Of a stretch of 53,094 nucleotides of DNA, positions 32,173 to 43,999 are shown piece after piece. The DNA lies in assembly GCA_031270945.1 (NCBI GenBank), contig JAISWZ010000651.1:1-53094 (forward strand), given 5' to 3'. The position numbers and the translations under genes were made by a program. How positions within the stretch are numbered: the stretch's first letter is position 1; every line of letters begins with the position of its first letter. Source of the DNA: Clostridiales bacterium. Its GTDB lineage: Bacteria > Bacillota > Clostridia > Lachnospirales > WQUN01. The notes under the pieces are model-generated. The model was not told where the DNA came from and searched no databases. It saw nothing but the letters and a program-made list of their open reading frames with translations.

Positions 32173-32690
32173 TCCTGCATTCAAAGGCTTTTGCACCCCA
32201 ATCCATACCACTTCAATTGCTAATGTTTACCAGGAATCAAAAGGCTAACGCCGGAAAAGCTAACAGTGCATTTCCCAATATTCATCCTGCAAGTTCGAAG
32301 CGGGAAATCATAGAATCTCGCTAGAGCATGGAATCAATGCTTTGATTCTTGCTTTCGCCAATCCGATGGCCGAGCTTTGCGCTCAAGACTTATTGCTTCT
32401 TTGACCGATGGTCGATATGGGAATATAAAACAAATCTATCACATATCCGCTAATATAAACACTTTTGGGAAAGGCAGCAAGATCCGCTAGCTAAGCCCGC
32501 TATCTCAACCGTACGGGCATGTTAAAGCGCTGTTAAACAGCGCCAAAGACGCAGCCCGAAAAAATTTTTTCTTGCCAGATATAGCCAGAAACATTGCGAT
32601 TTTAGAAAACAGCCCAAACTTATTAGAGAAATCAAGCCTTTGCCGGATGCGATACGCTTTCGCCTCTTCCCTATTTATTTTCAAAAACAC

Positions 32691-32757
32691 TTGACAGAGG
32701 CTCTATCAAGTGTTATTTTTATATTATTAGTTAGCACTCAATTGGGGCGAGTGCTAA
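32691..32757 (+). promoter_or_regulatory. Heat-shock promoter region with perfect CIRCE operator
   Basis: TTAGCACTC-N9-GAGTGCTAA at 32731-32757 is the exact CIRCE sequence bound by HrcA. TTGACA at 32691 is the likely minus 35; the minus 10 lies in the AT-rich stretch 32714-32728 and cannot be fixed uniquely. HrcA with GroEL would repress the hrcA-grpE-dnaK-dnaJ operon from here. Confidence 0.95.
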
Positions 32758-32779
32758 CAGCTCCGAGGGGTTGGTGAGC

Positions 32780-33814
32780 ATGCTGCTGAACGACAGGAAA
32801 ATCAAGATTCTTGAAGCGATCATCAACGATTACATTCAGACCGCAGAGCCCATCGGCTCGAGGACAATTGCCAAGAAGTACGACATGGGCATAAGCTCGG
32901 CCACTATCAGGAACGAGATGAGCGATCTGGAGGACATGGGTTTCATAGTCCAGCCCCACGCTTCGGCCGGACGGATACCTACTGACAAGGGATACCGCTT
33001 CTTTGTGGACTCACTCATGCGCAGGCGGGAGCTAAGCGATGAGGAGGCCCAATTCCTGCAAAGCGTGATTGCCAACAACATAAGCCAGATCGACTACATG
33101 ATGCAGGAGACAGCGAAAGCCATAGCTGCGCTTACAAAGTGCGCGACAATAGTCTCAGAGCCGCAGGTCAAGAAGGCCCGGATAAAGAAAGTCCAGTTTG
33201 TTCCAGTGGACGAGCGGGCTTTTGTAATGGTTTTAGTGACAGACACAAAAGTGGTCAAAAACCACATGGTCTATGTCGACCGCGCTGTGGATCCGCTAGC
33301 CTTGGCTGGCCTGTCGGCTTTGATGGACAGCGGCCTTTTGGGCAAGTCGTCTGAGGACATCACCAATGATTTCGCGGCCTCAATGGCCAGGCTGGCTGGG
33401 AGCGACTATGACGTCGCCTTGGCTGCCTTGCGCTGCGTGAGCGAGGTGATGAAGACCGAGGATGACATTCAAATATACACAAGCGGCATAAGAAATATCT
33501 TAAGCTTTCCCGAGTTTTCCGACCTGGAGAAGGCGAAGGCCATGTTCCAGGCCTTGGAAGAGAAGGATATGCTTATAACTCTCCTTGGCAAGTCGTCAAA
33601 TGACAAGATACAAGTCTTGATAGGCCAGGAAAACAGCTTGGAGCTGCTGTATGACTGCAGCGTAATAAAGGCCTCCTATAGCGCCAGCGGGCAGAACTTT
33701 GGCTCGATTGGCATAATAGGGCCAAAAAGGATGGACTACTCCCAGGCGGTCGCTGTGCTTGGCGGCATTCTTAAGCACATAAACGCTGTCTTGAAGGCGA
33801 TTTCCGGGAGATAA
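32780..33814 (+). CDS. hrcA: Heat-inducible transcription repressor HrcA
   Basis: The 344-residue protein has the winged helix (DRKIKILEAIINDYIQTAEP, IGSRTIAKKYDMGISSATIR, NEMSDLEDMGFI) followed by PHASAGRIPTDKGYRFFVD, all standard for HrcA. The C-terminal domain ends with NFGSIGIIGPKRMDYSQAVA. It binds CIRCE 22 bp upstream of its own start and represses class I heat-shock genes. ATG 32780 is chosen; GTG and TTG codons at 32774 and 32771 are too close to AGGGG. First gene of the operon. Confidence 0.97.
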   Translation: MLLNDRKIKILEAIINDYIQTAEPIGSRTIAKKYDMGISSATIRNEMSDLEDMGFIVQPHASAGRIPTDKGYRFFVDSLMRRRELSDEEAQFLQSVIANNISQIDYMMQETAKAIAALTKCATIVSEPQVKKARIKKVQFVPVDERAFVMVLVTDTKVVKNHMVYVDRAVDPLALAGLSALMDSGLLGKSSEDITNDFAASMARLAGSDYDVALAALRCVSEVMKTEDDIQIYTSGIRNILSFPEFSDLEKAKAMFQALEEKDMLITLLGKSSNDKIQVLIGQENSLELLYDCSVIKASYSASGQNFGSIGIIGPKRMDYSQAVAVLGGILKHINAVLKAISGR

Positions 33815-33904
33815 CAGGCGAAAGCCTGTATTATGCAAGCAAAAATGCGTTTCATGTTTTTATTTAGCAAGCCGCCTCCTTGCGGCTTATGGGAGTGAAG
33901 CCGA

Positions 33905-34486
33905 GTGAAAAAATGGAAGGAAGTCCCCTTTGAAGAGCCTGCAGCGGACGCTCCTGAAACTGTGGTGGAGGAAGCCGCAGATTCGACTGCGCCAGAAGAG
34001 CCCCAAGCGCCTGAGCTTGAGGTCATAGAGACGCTGGACTACAAGGCGCTTTATGAGGCCAGCGATAAGCAGAGGGCCGAGCTGATGGACCGGCTGATGC
34101 GGACTATGGCCGACTTCGACAACTTCCGCAAGCGCGTCGCCAAAGAGAAGCTAACAATCTTTGATGACGGCGCCAGGGATGCGCTTGAAAAGCTCCTGCC
34201 AGTATTCGACAACCTTGATCGCGCCATGGAAGCGCCTGAAGGCACAGGCGACTCGCTGCGCAAAGGAATAGAAATGACTCAGAGGCAGCTTGGCGAGATC
34301 CTTAAAAACGCTGGGCTGGAACCAGTGCCAGCCGTAGGCCAGCCATTTGATCCGAACATGCACCACGCAGTGGCGCACGTGGAGGATGAGGCGGTTGGAG
34401 AAAGCGTTGTTGTAGCTGAGCTTTTGAAGGGCTACAAGTACAAGGACAAAGTGCTGAGGCCCAGCATGGTCAAGGTTGCGAACTAG
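33905..34486 (+). CDS. grpE: Nucleotide exchange factor GrpE
   Basis: The 193-residue protein has an acidic N-terminus, a long helix (YKALYEASDKQRAELMDRLM, RTMADFDNFRKRVAKEK) and the beta domain with PFDPNMHHAVAHVEDE and LLKGYKYKDKVLRPSMVKVA. GrpE releases ADP from DnaK. It starts with GTG, with GGGAG nine bases upstream. A hairpin (GCAAGCCGC/GCGGCTT) lies just before its ribosome binding site. Confidence 0.95.
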   Translation: MKKWKEVPFEEPAADAPETVVEEAADSTAPEEPQAPELEVIETLDYKALYEASDKQRAELMDRLMRTMADFDNFRKRVAKEKLTIFDDGARDALEKLLPVFDNLDRAMEAPEGTGDSLRKGIEMTQRQLGEILKNAGLEPVPAVGQPFDPNMHHAVAHVEDEAVGESVVVAELLKGYKYKDKVLRPSMVKVAN

Positions 34487-34540
34487 GAGCATATCCCAAA
34501 ATTAAAACCAGCTTTTATTGGAATTTTGGGATATGCACTC
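34487..34540. repeat. Palindromic dispersed element, copy 10 (minimal, between grpE and dnaK)
   Basis: GAGCATATCCCAAAATT and AATTTTGGGATATGCACTC with a 19-bp centre. The element starts directly after the grpE stop codon. A lone left end GGAGCATATCCAAAG follows at 34541. In the transcript it would form a strong hairpin without a T run. Confidence 0.8.
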
Positions 34541-34620
34541 GGAGCATATCCAAAGCAAAGCCTGATCCGAAACAAGAAAAGCCTGATCTGACACAAAGCA
34601 AAAAAAGAAAAACAATATAA

Positions 34621-36495
<1,875 letters not shown>

Positions 36496-36554
36496 AGCGG
36501 GCATGCCCGCGTTTTGCGGCGATTCATGCCCGCTTTGCGGGCATGAATCGCTTA

Positions 36555-36605
36555 GGCATATCCCCAATTTCATATTGGTGCTGGAAATGATTTTGGGATA
36601 TGCTC
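36555..36605. repeat. Palindromic dispersed element, copy 11 (between dnaK and dnaJ)
   Basis: GGCATATCCCCAATTTC and GATTTTGGGATATGCTC with a short centre; 51 bp, inside the heat-shock operon. Confidence 0.7.
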
Positions 36606-36638
36606 TACGCACTAGCGCATTTATGATGGGATGGTCTT

Positions 36639-37790
36639 ATGGCTGAAAAGAGAGATTATTATGAAACTTTGGGGGTAGGCAAAAGCTCGTCTGATGACGA
36701 GCTGAAAAAGGCGTACCGCAAGATGGCCAAGCAATACCACCCTGACGTCAACCCTGGAGACGCCAACGCTGAGGAGAAGTTCAAGGAGATAAGTGAGGCT
36801 TACGGAGTGCTGAGCGATCCGCAGAAGAGGTCCGCCTATGACCAGTACGGGCACGCGGCGTTCGATCCCGGAAGCGGAGGCGGCGGAGGCGGCGGATTCT
36901 ATTCCAACAGCTTTGACATGAACGACATCTTCTCAAGCGTGTTTGGCGGCGGAGGATTCGAGGACTTTTTTGGGGGGTCATCAACCCGCAGGAGAAATGG
37001 GCCAAGAAATGGCGCTGACATAACCGCTAACATCCAAATCAAGTTTGAAGAGGCTGTTTTCGGAACGCAAAGGGACATAAAAGTGCAAAGCCGAGCAGCC
37101 TGCCCCACATGCAAAGGAACTGGCGCGAAGCCTGGAACGTTTGCCGAGAACTGCAGAACCTGCGGAGGAAGCGGGCAGGAAAGGCACCAGGTGCAAACGC
37201 CTTTGGGATACATGACAACAACCAGGGTCTGCAGCTCTTGCCACGGAGAGGGCAAGATAATAAAGACCCCATGCCCGGACTGCAAGGGCGTGGGAACCAT
37301 AGCTGACGAAAAGACGCTTCAGGTCACAATACCAAAGGGCATCGACAACGGCATGACTGTCCGCTTAAGCGGAAAGGGCCACCCAGGGGAGCGCGGCGGG
37401 ATGCCTGGGAACCTCCTCATAAACGTCTATGTGCAGCCCCACAAAGTGTTTGCCAGAGACGGCATGAACCTGCATCTTGACATGCCGATAACATTTGTCC
37501 AGGCCGCCCTGGGCGACGAAATAATGATCCCGACCCTGGAGGGCGAGGAGAAGCTTACCATTAAGCCAGGAACCCAGCCCAACACTGTGGTTAGCATCAG
37601 GGGCAAAGGCATTCCCAACGTAAAGAATTCGCGCATGCTTGGCGATCTAGTTGTAAAGCTTGTGGTCAACGTCCCGACTCAGCTCTCAGAGCGCCAAAAG
37701 CAGAAGCTTCGCGAGTTCGGCGAGGAAATGGGCGAGGAAAACAAGGATGTAAAGAAAAACATCTTTGACAAGATAAAGTGGAAAAACTAG
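36639..37790 (+). CDS. dnaJ: Chaperone protein DnaJ (Hsp40)
   Basis: The 383-residue protein has a J domain with HPD ([20 protein letters not shown]), a Gly/Phe-rich linker, and four C-x-x-C-x-G-x-G zinc repeats ([32 protein letters not shown]). The client-binding C-terminal domains include [20 protein letters not shown]. It delivers clients to DnaK and stimulates its ATPase. Last gene of the operon, with two terminator-like hairpins after it. Confidence 0.98.
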   Translation: MAEKRDYYETLGVGKSSSDDELKKAYRKMAKQYHPDVNPGDANAEEKFKEISEAYGVLSDPQKRSAYDQYGHAAFDPGSGGGGGGGFYSNSFDMNDIFSSVFGGGGFEDFFGGSSTRRRNGPRNGADITANIQIKFEEAVFGTQRDIKVQSRAACPTCKGTGAKPGTFAENCRTCGGSGQERHQVQTPLGYMTTTRVCSSCHGEGKIIKTPCPDCKGVGTIADEKTLQVTIPKGIDNGMTVRLSGKGHPGERGGMPGNLLINVYVQPHKVFARDGMNLHLDMPITFVQAALGDEIMIPTLEGEEKLTIKPGTQPNTVVSIRGKGIPNVKNSRMLGDLVVKLVVNVPTQLSERQKQKLREFGEEMGEENKDVKKNIFDKIKWKN

Positions 37791-37810
37791 AAGTCTGTCT
37801 CTGGGACTGC

Positions 37811-37867
37811 GGCGCCATGGGCGCGTTTTTTTAAAGGGAGAATCGCCTAGCGGCGGCTCTCCCTTTT
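37811..37867 (+). terminator. Double terminator of the heat-shock operon
   Basis: GGCGCC-ATG-GGCGC followed by a T run (37811-37832), then AAGGGAG...CTCCCTTTTT with inner CGCC/GGCG (37834-37867). The rest of 37868-38590 contains an element copy and the pfkA promoter but no gene. Confidence 0.75.
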
Positions 37868-38148
37868 TGGCCCTTTTTTAGAGCGAGCATCGAGTTTGCA
37901 ATGCCCTGCTCAGCGCCATGCGCCCAACTTGCGACCGCTCTAAATAACGCGCGTATTACCCCTCTTGGGAATTTAGGCCATGAAAAGCGGAGGCTGCCAC
38001 ATTAAAATGTTTCTCAAGAGCTTTCATGAGAGCCGTTAAAAGCCGATAAGGCTTATGTGGCTTTTGATCCTTGCCAGGCAACGTTTGGCAGCTGGCTGCG
38101 AATTCCTGTTTTTGCATTGGCTCAAGCGCGTTTTTGGGCATACTATAG

Positions 38149-38217
38149 TCATATCCCGAAACGCTTAAAACGCCTAAAGGGCTTGTTTCAAGCTTTGGCG
38201 CTTAAACGGGATATGCG
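38149..38217. repeat. Palindromic dispersed element, copy 12 (diverged)
   Basis: CATATCCCGAAACGCTTAAA and CGCTTAAACGGGATATGC are the ends; the centre also pairs partly. It belongs to the variant subtype with CCCG instead of CCCA. Confidence 0.5.
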
Positions 38218-38531
38218 GGCGCTTTTGGGGTTTGGCATGGCATCAAAAAGTTGGATCAGGCGCGCCTACGGGCGTGACGCAATGTGAGAGAGCATTCATA
38301 TTCAGTGTGCGATGATCGGCAAGTGATCGTCTGCATAACGCAATCTGCAGCGCCAGGCGCGCTAAAGCGTGCGCATGGCGCAATAATCGCGAGATTAAAA
38401 TCGCGTGAAAAGCTGTCAAGGACAGTTCGGATGCTGGCTCCAACCGGCTTGACAATGCGGGGAATTCGACTTTTTTTGCGCAGCAAAGCTTGCTTTTGCG
38501 CGAAAAGCCGCGTGAAAAAGCTTGGCGCCTA

Positions 38532-38560
38532 TGTACAAAGTCTTGATTAACCTGTATAAT
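38532..38560 (+). promoter_or_regulatory. Probable pfkA promoter
   Basis: TGTACA (38532) and an extended minus 10, TGTATAAT (TATAAT at 38555-38560), 17 bp apart, about 30 bp before the start codon. Confidence 0.55.
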
Positions 38561-38590
38561 AAGGCGGGAATAAAATTTGGAGGGATTCTA

Positions 38591-39676
38591 ATGGCAAAGC
38601 TGAAAGTAGCCGTGCTCACGGGCGGGGGCGACGCTCCTGGACTTAACGCGGTGATTTACGCGCTGACCAGGACCTGCATCAAGATGGGCCATGAGGTCAT
38701 CGGCTACAAATTTGGATACAAGGGCCTTTACAGAAACGAGAGCGTTGTTCTCGACAAGGAAGCCACTTCAGGCATCCTTCACAAAGGCGGCACAATCCTC
38801 TACGCTTCGAACAAGGACAATCTTTTTGATTACGCAGTCGAGGAGAACGGGCAGCAGGTCAAAAAGGACGTCTCCCACGTGGCGATAGAGAACATGAAAA
38901 AAGAGGGAGTCGACGTCCTGGTTGTCCTTGGAGGGGACGGGACGCTTACAAGCGCGAGGGATTTTGCCCGCAGAGGGGTCAACGTCATAGGGATACCGAA
39001 AACCATTGACAATGACCTCATGAGCACGGAGCAGACCTTTGGCTTTGACTCCGCTGTCAACATCGTGACAGAGAACCTGGGCAGGCTCCACACCACCACG
39101 GAAAGCCACCACAGAGTCATGGTTGTTGAGGTCATGGGCCGCTCCGCTGGCTGGATAGCCTTGCAGTCAGGCATCGCAGGCTCTGCTGACGTCATACTTA
39201 TCCCCGAGATCCCGTACAGCATCGACAAGGTCGTGGAAAAGATCAAAGAGAGGGATCAGCGCGGGAAATTCTTCACGATCATAGTCGTCACTGAAGGCGC
39301 CAAGGAGAAGGGCGGAGAAGCTGTTGTAGGAAAGTACGTCAAAGACAGCCCGGATCCGATCCGCTACGGCGGGATCGCCGCAAAGATAGCCGACGAGCTG
39401 GAGAAGCGGGTTACCTCGGAAGTCAGGTCCTGCGCCCTCGGGCACATACAAAGAGGCGGAGACACGTCCGCGTTTGACAGGGTTCTGTCCGTTCGCTACG
39501 GCGTGGCGGCGGCCGAACTCATAGAGGCTGGCAAGTTCGGCAACATGGTTTGCCTCAAGGACAACAAAATGAGCTACATCAGCCTTGAAAACGTGATAGG
39601 GACAACCAGGCAAGTCGACCCGCAGGGCGAGCTTGTAAAGGTTGCGAGGAATTTGGGGATTGAATTCGGGGACTAA
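38591..39676 (+). CDS. pfkA: 6-phosphofructokinase, group III type
   Basis: The 361-residue protein shows VAVLTGGGDAPGLNAVIYAL, VVLGGDGTLTSARDFA, GIPKTIDNDLMSTEQTFGFD, VMVVEVMGRSAGWIALQSGI, and GHIQRGGDTSAFDR. It phosphorylates fructose 6-phosphate in glycolysis. The residue after GGD is Gly, as in ATP-dependent enzymes, while PKTIDND has the Lys seen in PPi-dependent enzymes. That G/K combination marks a group III enzyme, most likely ATP-dependent. AGGGATTC precedes ATG 38591; an earlier in-frame start has no ribosome binding site. Monocistronic. Confidence 0.92.
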   Translation: MAKLKVAVLTGGGDAPGLNAVIYALTRTCIKMGHEVIGYKFGYKGLYRNESVVLDKEATSGILHKGGTILYASNKDNLFDYAVEENGQQVKKDVSHVAIENMKKEGVDVLVVLGGDGTLTSARDFARRGVNVIGIPKTIDNDLMSTEQTFGFDSAVNIVTENLGRLHTTTESHHRVMVVEVMGRSAGWIALQSGIAGSADVILIPEIPYSIDKVVEKIKERDQRGKFFTIIVVTEGAKEKGGEAVVGKYVKDSPDPIRYGGIAAKIADELEKRVTSEVRSCALGHIQRGGDTSAFDRVLSVRYGVAAAELIEAGKFGNMVCLKDNKMSYISLENVIGTTRQVDPQGELVKVARNLGIEFGD

Positions 39677-39900
39677 AGCTGTCCAAAGGGACTAGGAATT
39701 GAAAGCGCTTGCTGGGGCAAGAGCTTGCCTGATTGCTTGCCGCTGCCCGCGTTGGACGGGCCGATCCGCCAGGCAGGCGAGTTTTTTTGCAGGCTGCAGC
39801 AAGGCAAAACTTTGGCGCCCTGGGGTGATCGGGCGCCGAAAAGCGGGCGAAAACATGCTTTTTGCTCGCGGCATACACTAGAGTTGCACTCATAAAAAAA

Positions 39901-39952
39901 GCGCCCCAAAATTTTTAAATGCTTTGGATTCTTAAGTTTTGGGATATGCTCT
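39901..39952. repeat. Palindromic dispersed element, copy 13 (left end decayed)
   Basis: GCGCCCCAAAATTTTT at the left and AAGTTTTGGGATATGCTC at the right. It is in the gap between pfkA and secA. Confidence 0.6.
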
Positions 39953-39972
39953 AAAAACAAGACAAGATAAGC

Positions 39973-40056
39973 GCGCTTTCTGGCGCCACAGCGCCAGAAA
40001 GCGCATAAAAGCCCAAAGGGGCCAACTGGAAGAGGTTCTCCCTCTTCCGGCTGGCT
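39973..40056 (+). promoter_or_regulatory. Two long hairpins in the secA leader
   Basis: GCGCTTTCTGGCGC-CACA-GCGCCAGAAAGCGC (39973-40004) is a perfect 14-bp stem. CCAACTGGAAGAGG / CCTCTTCCGGCTGG (about 40022-40054) follows and ends shortly before the secA ribosome binding site. They could affect secA translation, but no known motif was recognised. Confidence 0.45.
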
Positions 40057-40078
40057 TTGGCTTGCAAAGGGTGTGCAT

Positions 40079-42715
40079 ATGAATATTCTCGAAATGATTT
40101 TTGGCAACTACAGCCAAAAGGAAATCCGCAGGATCAGCAAGGTCGTTGACGAGATAGAAGAACTGGCCCCCAGGTTTGAGAAGTTGGCTGACGAGGATTT
40201 TCCGGCGTTTACCGAAGAGCTCAAGAAGCGCCTGGAAGATGGCGCGACTTTGGACGAGCTGCTGCCTGAGGCGTTTGCCGCTGTTCGCGAGGCGTCCAAG
40301 CGGGCGCTTGGCATGACGCCTTTTAGGGTTCAGCTAATGGGCGGAGTGCTTCTTCACCAGGGCAGGATATCCGAGATGAGGACAGGCGAAGGAAAAACCC
40401 TTGTGGCGACTCTTCCCTTGTACCTGAACGCTCTTGAAGGCAAAGGGGCGCATCTGGTGACAGTCAACGACTACCTGGCGCAGCGCGACTCTGAATGGAT
40501 GGGCGCAATCTACAACTTCCTTGGCCTGTCAGTGGGGGTCATACTCCATGACCTGGAGCCTAGGCAGAGGCAGGAAGCGTATAACTGCGACATCACCTAC
40601 GCGACCAACAATGAGCTGGGGTTTGACTATCTCAGGGACAACATGGTGGCGAAGAAAGAGGACATGGTTCAAAGAGGGCTGCATTTCGCCATAATAGATG
40701 AGGTTGACTCGATTCTCATTGACGAGGCCAGAACCCCTTTGATCATATCAGGATCTGGAACGAAGAGCACGAAGCTGTATGAGGTTGCCGACAACTTTGT
40801 CAAAAACCTGAAGGCTGGCCGGATCGTAAATGAGAAGGAAGCCATGAACCCGATGATCCGGGCGGAGCTTATTGAAGAAGGCGACTATGTCTCAGACGAA
40901 AAGGCGAAGAGCGTAGCGCTGACCCAAGAGGGCGTGAAAAAGGCAGAGCGGTTCTTCGCTGTGACAAACCTGTCGGATCCGGAGAACATGGAGCTTTTGC
41001 ACCACATCAACAACGCGCTGAAAGCCAACTCCCAGATGCACATAGACAAGGACTACGTTATCAGCGAGGGAACAGAGATCATTATAGTTGACGAGTTCAC
41101 CGGCCGCCTCATGCACGGCAGGAGGTACTCTGACGGTTTGCACCAGGCGATAGAGGCGAAGGAGAAGCTGAAGGTCCAGAGGGAGAGCCGAACCCTGGCT
41201 ACCATCACTTTCCAGAACTTTTTCAACAGGTACACAAAGAAGGCTGGCATGACAGGAACCGCTCTAACAGAGGAAGGCGAGTTCAGGGAGATCTACGGAA
41301 TGGACGTTGTGGCTGTCCCGACCAACATGCCAGTGATAAGAATTGACAACCCCGACAGCGTATATAAGACAGAGAAAGGAAAGCTTAACGCGGTTGTCAA
41401 GGACATCGTGGAGGCGCACAAGAAAGGGCAGCCTGTCCTTGTCGGCACGATAAGCATTGAAAAGTCAGAGCAGCTAAGCGAGTACCTAAAGCGCGAAGGC
41501 GTGAAGCACCAGGTCCTAAACGCCAAGTTCCACGCCGCTGAAGCTGACATCATAGCCCTTGCGGGACGAAAAGGCGCTGTGACCATAGCCACGAACATGG
41601 CTGGCCGCGGAACTGACATCAAGCTCGAAGAAGGGGTTCAGGCCCTTGGGGGCTTGAAGATAGTAGGCACGGAGAGGCATGAGTCAAGGCGAATAGACAA
41701 CCAGCTTCGCGGACGATCAGGCAGGCAGGGCGATCCAGGCGAGTCCCGCTTTTACATCTCCCTTGAGGATGACCTGATGAGGCTCTTTGGCGGAGAGCGC
41801 GTAATGGGCATAATGGACGGCCTGAAGATCCCTGAGGATGAGCCCCTGGAGCACGGCATGCTCTCAAAGGCCATTGAGAACGCGCAGAAGCGAGTTGAAG
41901 GCAACAACTTCTCAACCAGGCGCCATTTGCTGCAGTATGACCAAGTGATGAACGAGCAGAGAGAGATCATCTACGCTGAGAGGATGAAAGTCCTTGACGA
42001 GATGGATCTCAAGGAAAACATCCAGCAAATGCTCAAAGAAGTGATAGAAAGAGGAGTGGAGCGCTTCAGCGCCGAAGCCGACCATGCCGAGGACTGGAAC
42101 TTCATTGGCCTAAACGAGTACCTCATGCCCATCTTCCACAAGAATGTGGCTGTATTCACCAAGGAAGAGCTTGAGAACATGACCAAGGAAGATCTTGTCG
42201 ACGCCCTTTTTGAGCAGGCGAAGGTCTGCTATGACCAGAAAGAGGCGGAAGTGGTTCCGGATGTAATGCGCAAGATCGAGCGGGCAATGCTCCTGAGATC
42301 CATAGACATCAAGTGGATGAGCCACATAGACGACATGGAGCAGATGCGCCAAGGCATAAATCTCCGCGCTTACGCGCAGAGGGATCCGCTAGTCGAGTAC
42401 AAGTTCCTGAGCTTCGAGATGTTTGACGAGATGAGCTTCAACATCAAGCAAGACACCATCTTCCTGATTTTCAACGCCAGGACCAAAGAGCAGGAGAGAG
42501 AGCCTGTAGTCAAGGAAATGTTCACCAACCGAGATGACTCTTCTGTGAAGAAGCCTGCGAAAAAGAAAATTGTGAAGATAGGCAGAAACGATCCCTGCCC
42601 ATGCGGATCCGGGCAAAAGTTCAAGCAGTGCCACGGCAAGAGCGAAGAGACCATCAAAGAGCTTGAGGTTATTCTTGGCAGGAAGTCAACGCCAAGCAAA
42701 GGCAAGGCGATATAA
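40079..42715 (+). CDS. secA: Protein translocase ATPase SecA
   Basis: The 878-residue protein is complete. It has [20 protein letters not shown] (Walker A), [52 protein letters not shown] (Walker B), the preprotein cross-linking domain, [32 protein letters not shown] and a C-terminal zinc motif [15 protein letters not shown]. SecA drives post-translational export through SecYEG. The ATG at 40079 is preferred to GTG 40073 because AAAGG lies eight bases upstream. The tail continues about 25 residues past the zinc motif, a little longer than usual. Confidence 0.97.
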   Translation: MNILEMIFGNYSQKEIRRISKVVDEIEELAPRFEKLADEDFPAFTEELKKRLEDGATLDELLPEAFAAVREASKRALGMTPFRVQLMGGVLLHQGRISEMRTGEGKTLVATLPLYLNALEGKGAHLVTVNDYLAQRDSEWMGAIYNFLGLSVGVILHDLEPRQRQEAYNCDITYATNNELGFDYLRDNMVAKKEDMVQRGLHFAIIDEVDSILIDEARTPLIISGSGTKSTKLYEVADNFVKNLKAGRIVNEKEAMNPMIRAELIEEGDYVSDEKAKSVALTQEGVKKAERFFAVTNLSDPENMELLHHINNALKANSQMHIDKDYVISEGTEIIIVDEFTGRLMHGRRYSDGLHQAIEAKEKLKVQRESRTLATITFQNFFNRYTKKAGMTGTALTEEGEFREIYGMDVVAVPTNMPVIRIDNPDSVYKTEKGKLNAVVKDIVEAHKKGQPVLVGTISIEKSEQLSEYLKREGVKHQVLNAKFHAAEADIIALAGRKGAVTIATNMAGRGTDIKLEEGVQALGGLKIVGTERHESRRIDNQLRGRSGRQGDPGESRFYISLEDDLMRLFGGERVMGIMDGLKIPEDEPLEHGMLSKAIENAQKRVEGNNFSTRRHLLQYDQVMNEQREIIYAERMKVLDEMDLKENIQQMLKEVIERGVERFSAEADHAEDWNFIGLNEYLMPIFHKNVAVFTKEELENMTKEDLVDALFEQAKVCYDQKEAEVVPDVMRKIERAMLLRSIDIKWMSHIDDMEQMRQGINLRAYAQRDPLVEYKFLSFEMFDEMSFNIKQDTIFLIFNARTKEQEREPVVKEMFTNRDDSSVKKPAKKKIVKIGRNDPCPCGSGQKFKQCHGKSEETIKELEVILGRKSTPSKGKAI

Positions 42716-42716
42716 A

Positions 42717-42747
42717 GCTTGGCTTGCCCCGCAGGGGCAAGCCAAGC
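42717..42747. repeat. Perfect hairpin with GCA loop after secA
   Basis: GCTTGGCTTGCCCC-GCA-GGGGCAAGCCAAGC, followed by GCCGGC-rich hairpins to 42771. There is no T run, so it is not a standard terminator. The same GCA-loop design recurs at 47182. Confidence 0.75.
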
Positions 42748-42864
42748 CGGCATAGCCGGCTCGCCGGCTCAGGTTTTTGCCTTGTCTCTTGCGCTTCAAG
42801 CACTAAATTTTGCATTATCATTTTCTTTTAAAAACCGTGAGCTATAATTATGGAGGTTGTTGTT

Positions 42865-43999
42865 GTGCTGCTGGAAGAGTTGATGCAGGAATTAGGAACG
42901 TACGGAAAGAAGATAGAGGAAATGGGGGATTCACTTTGACGTCCCTGGCGCGACGGCAAGGGTAGCATCCCTGGACGAGAGGCTTTCGGATCCTGCGATC
43001 TGGACTGACATGGAAGCGATGCAGAAGATCCAGCAGGAGTCAAAGCTTCTCAGAGGTAGGCTGGAGACATACGAAAAGCTCAAGCGGGACTTTGAGGACG
43101 CGATTACCATGGCCCAGCTGGGCCTGGAGGAGCAGGACGAGGAAACGGCGCTTGAGGCCAGCCAAATGGCGCAGGAATTCAAAAATTTCTACAACATGTC
43201 CATGAGGGACATCCTGCTTTCCGGAGAGTACGACAAGAACAACGCGATAGTGACCCTTCACCCGGGCGCAGGAGGCACCGAGGCCTGCGACTGGGCAGAG
43301 ATGCTTTACCGAATGTTCACGAAATGGTCTGACAAAAAGGGGTACCGGGTCTCGCTCCTGGACTACCTGCCAGGCGAGGAAGCCGGGATAAAGAGCGTCA
43401 CCTTCATGGTGGAGGGGATAAACGCATACGGCTACCTCAAGTGCGAAAAGGGGATCCATAGGCTTGTTCGGATATCTCCGTTTGACGCCTCGGGCAGGCG
43501 CCACACGTCCTTTGCCTCTTGCGATGTGATGCCAGAGCTGCCTGACGATTTCAAGATGGACATAGATCCCGATGATCTGAGAATCGACACCTTTAGATCC
43601 AGCGGCGCTGGAGGGCAGCATGTCAACAAGACCGAGTCAGCGATACGCATAACCCACATTCCCACAAACATTGTTGTCCAGTGCCAGAACGAGAGAAGCC
43701 AGTTCAAGAACCGGGACGTCGCAATGAAGGTTCTTTACGCCAGGCTGCTTGAGGTCAGGAGCGAGGAGAGGATGCAGAAGATGCATGGCATACGCGGAGA
43801 GATCAAAGACAACGCGTTTGGCAGCCAGATACGAAGCTATGTCTTCCATCCCTACAACATGTGCAAGGATCACAGGACAGGGGCAGAAACCGGAAATGTC
43901 CTGGGCGTTATGGATGGAGGGCTTGACATGTTCATCGACGCCTGCCTGATATGGCGGAGCCAGCAGAAGATACAGAGCGAATACGATGCGAGAGTTTGA
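42865..43999 (+). CDS. prfB: Peptide chain release factor 2, with programmed +1 frameshift
   Basis: Frame 0 runs from GTG 42865 (after GGAGG) to CTT TGA at 42934-42939. Reading then shifts +1 to GAC and continues to 43999. The signal matches known prfB sites: an internal Shine-Dalgarno-like GGGGG, CTT, TGA and a following C. The downstream part has the RF2 features GSGAGGQ-type GAGGQHVNKTESAIRI and the helical N-terminal domain. RF2 releases peptides at UGA and UAA, and the in-frame UGA makes synthesis depend on RF2 shortage. An ATG at 42850 is probably not used since TATAAT lies right before it. The gene overlaps the next by 14 bp. Confidence 0.95.

Noticed and set aside
40021..40056. Riboswitch or SecM-like arrest leader before secA
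   Set aside because: Only plain hairpins are visible; no known riboswitch core and no leader ORF with a ribosome binding site.
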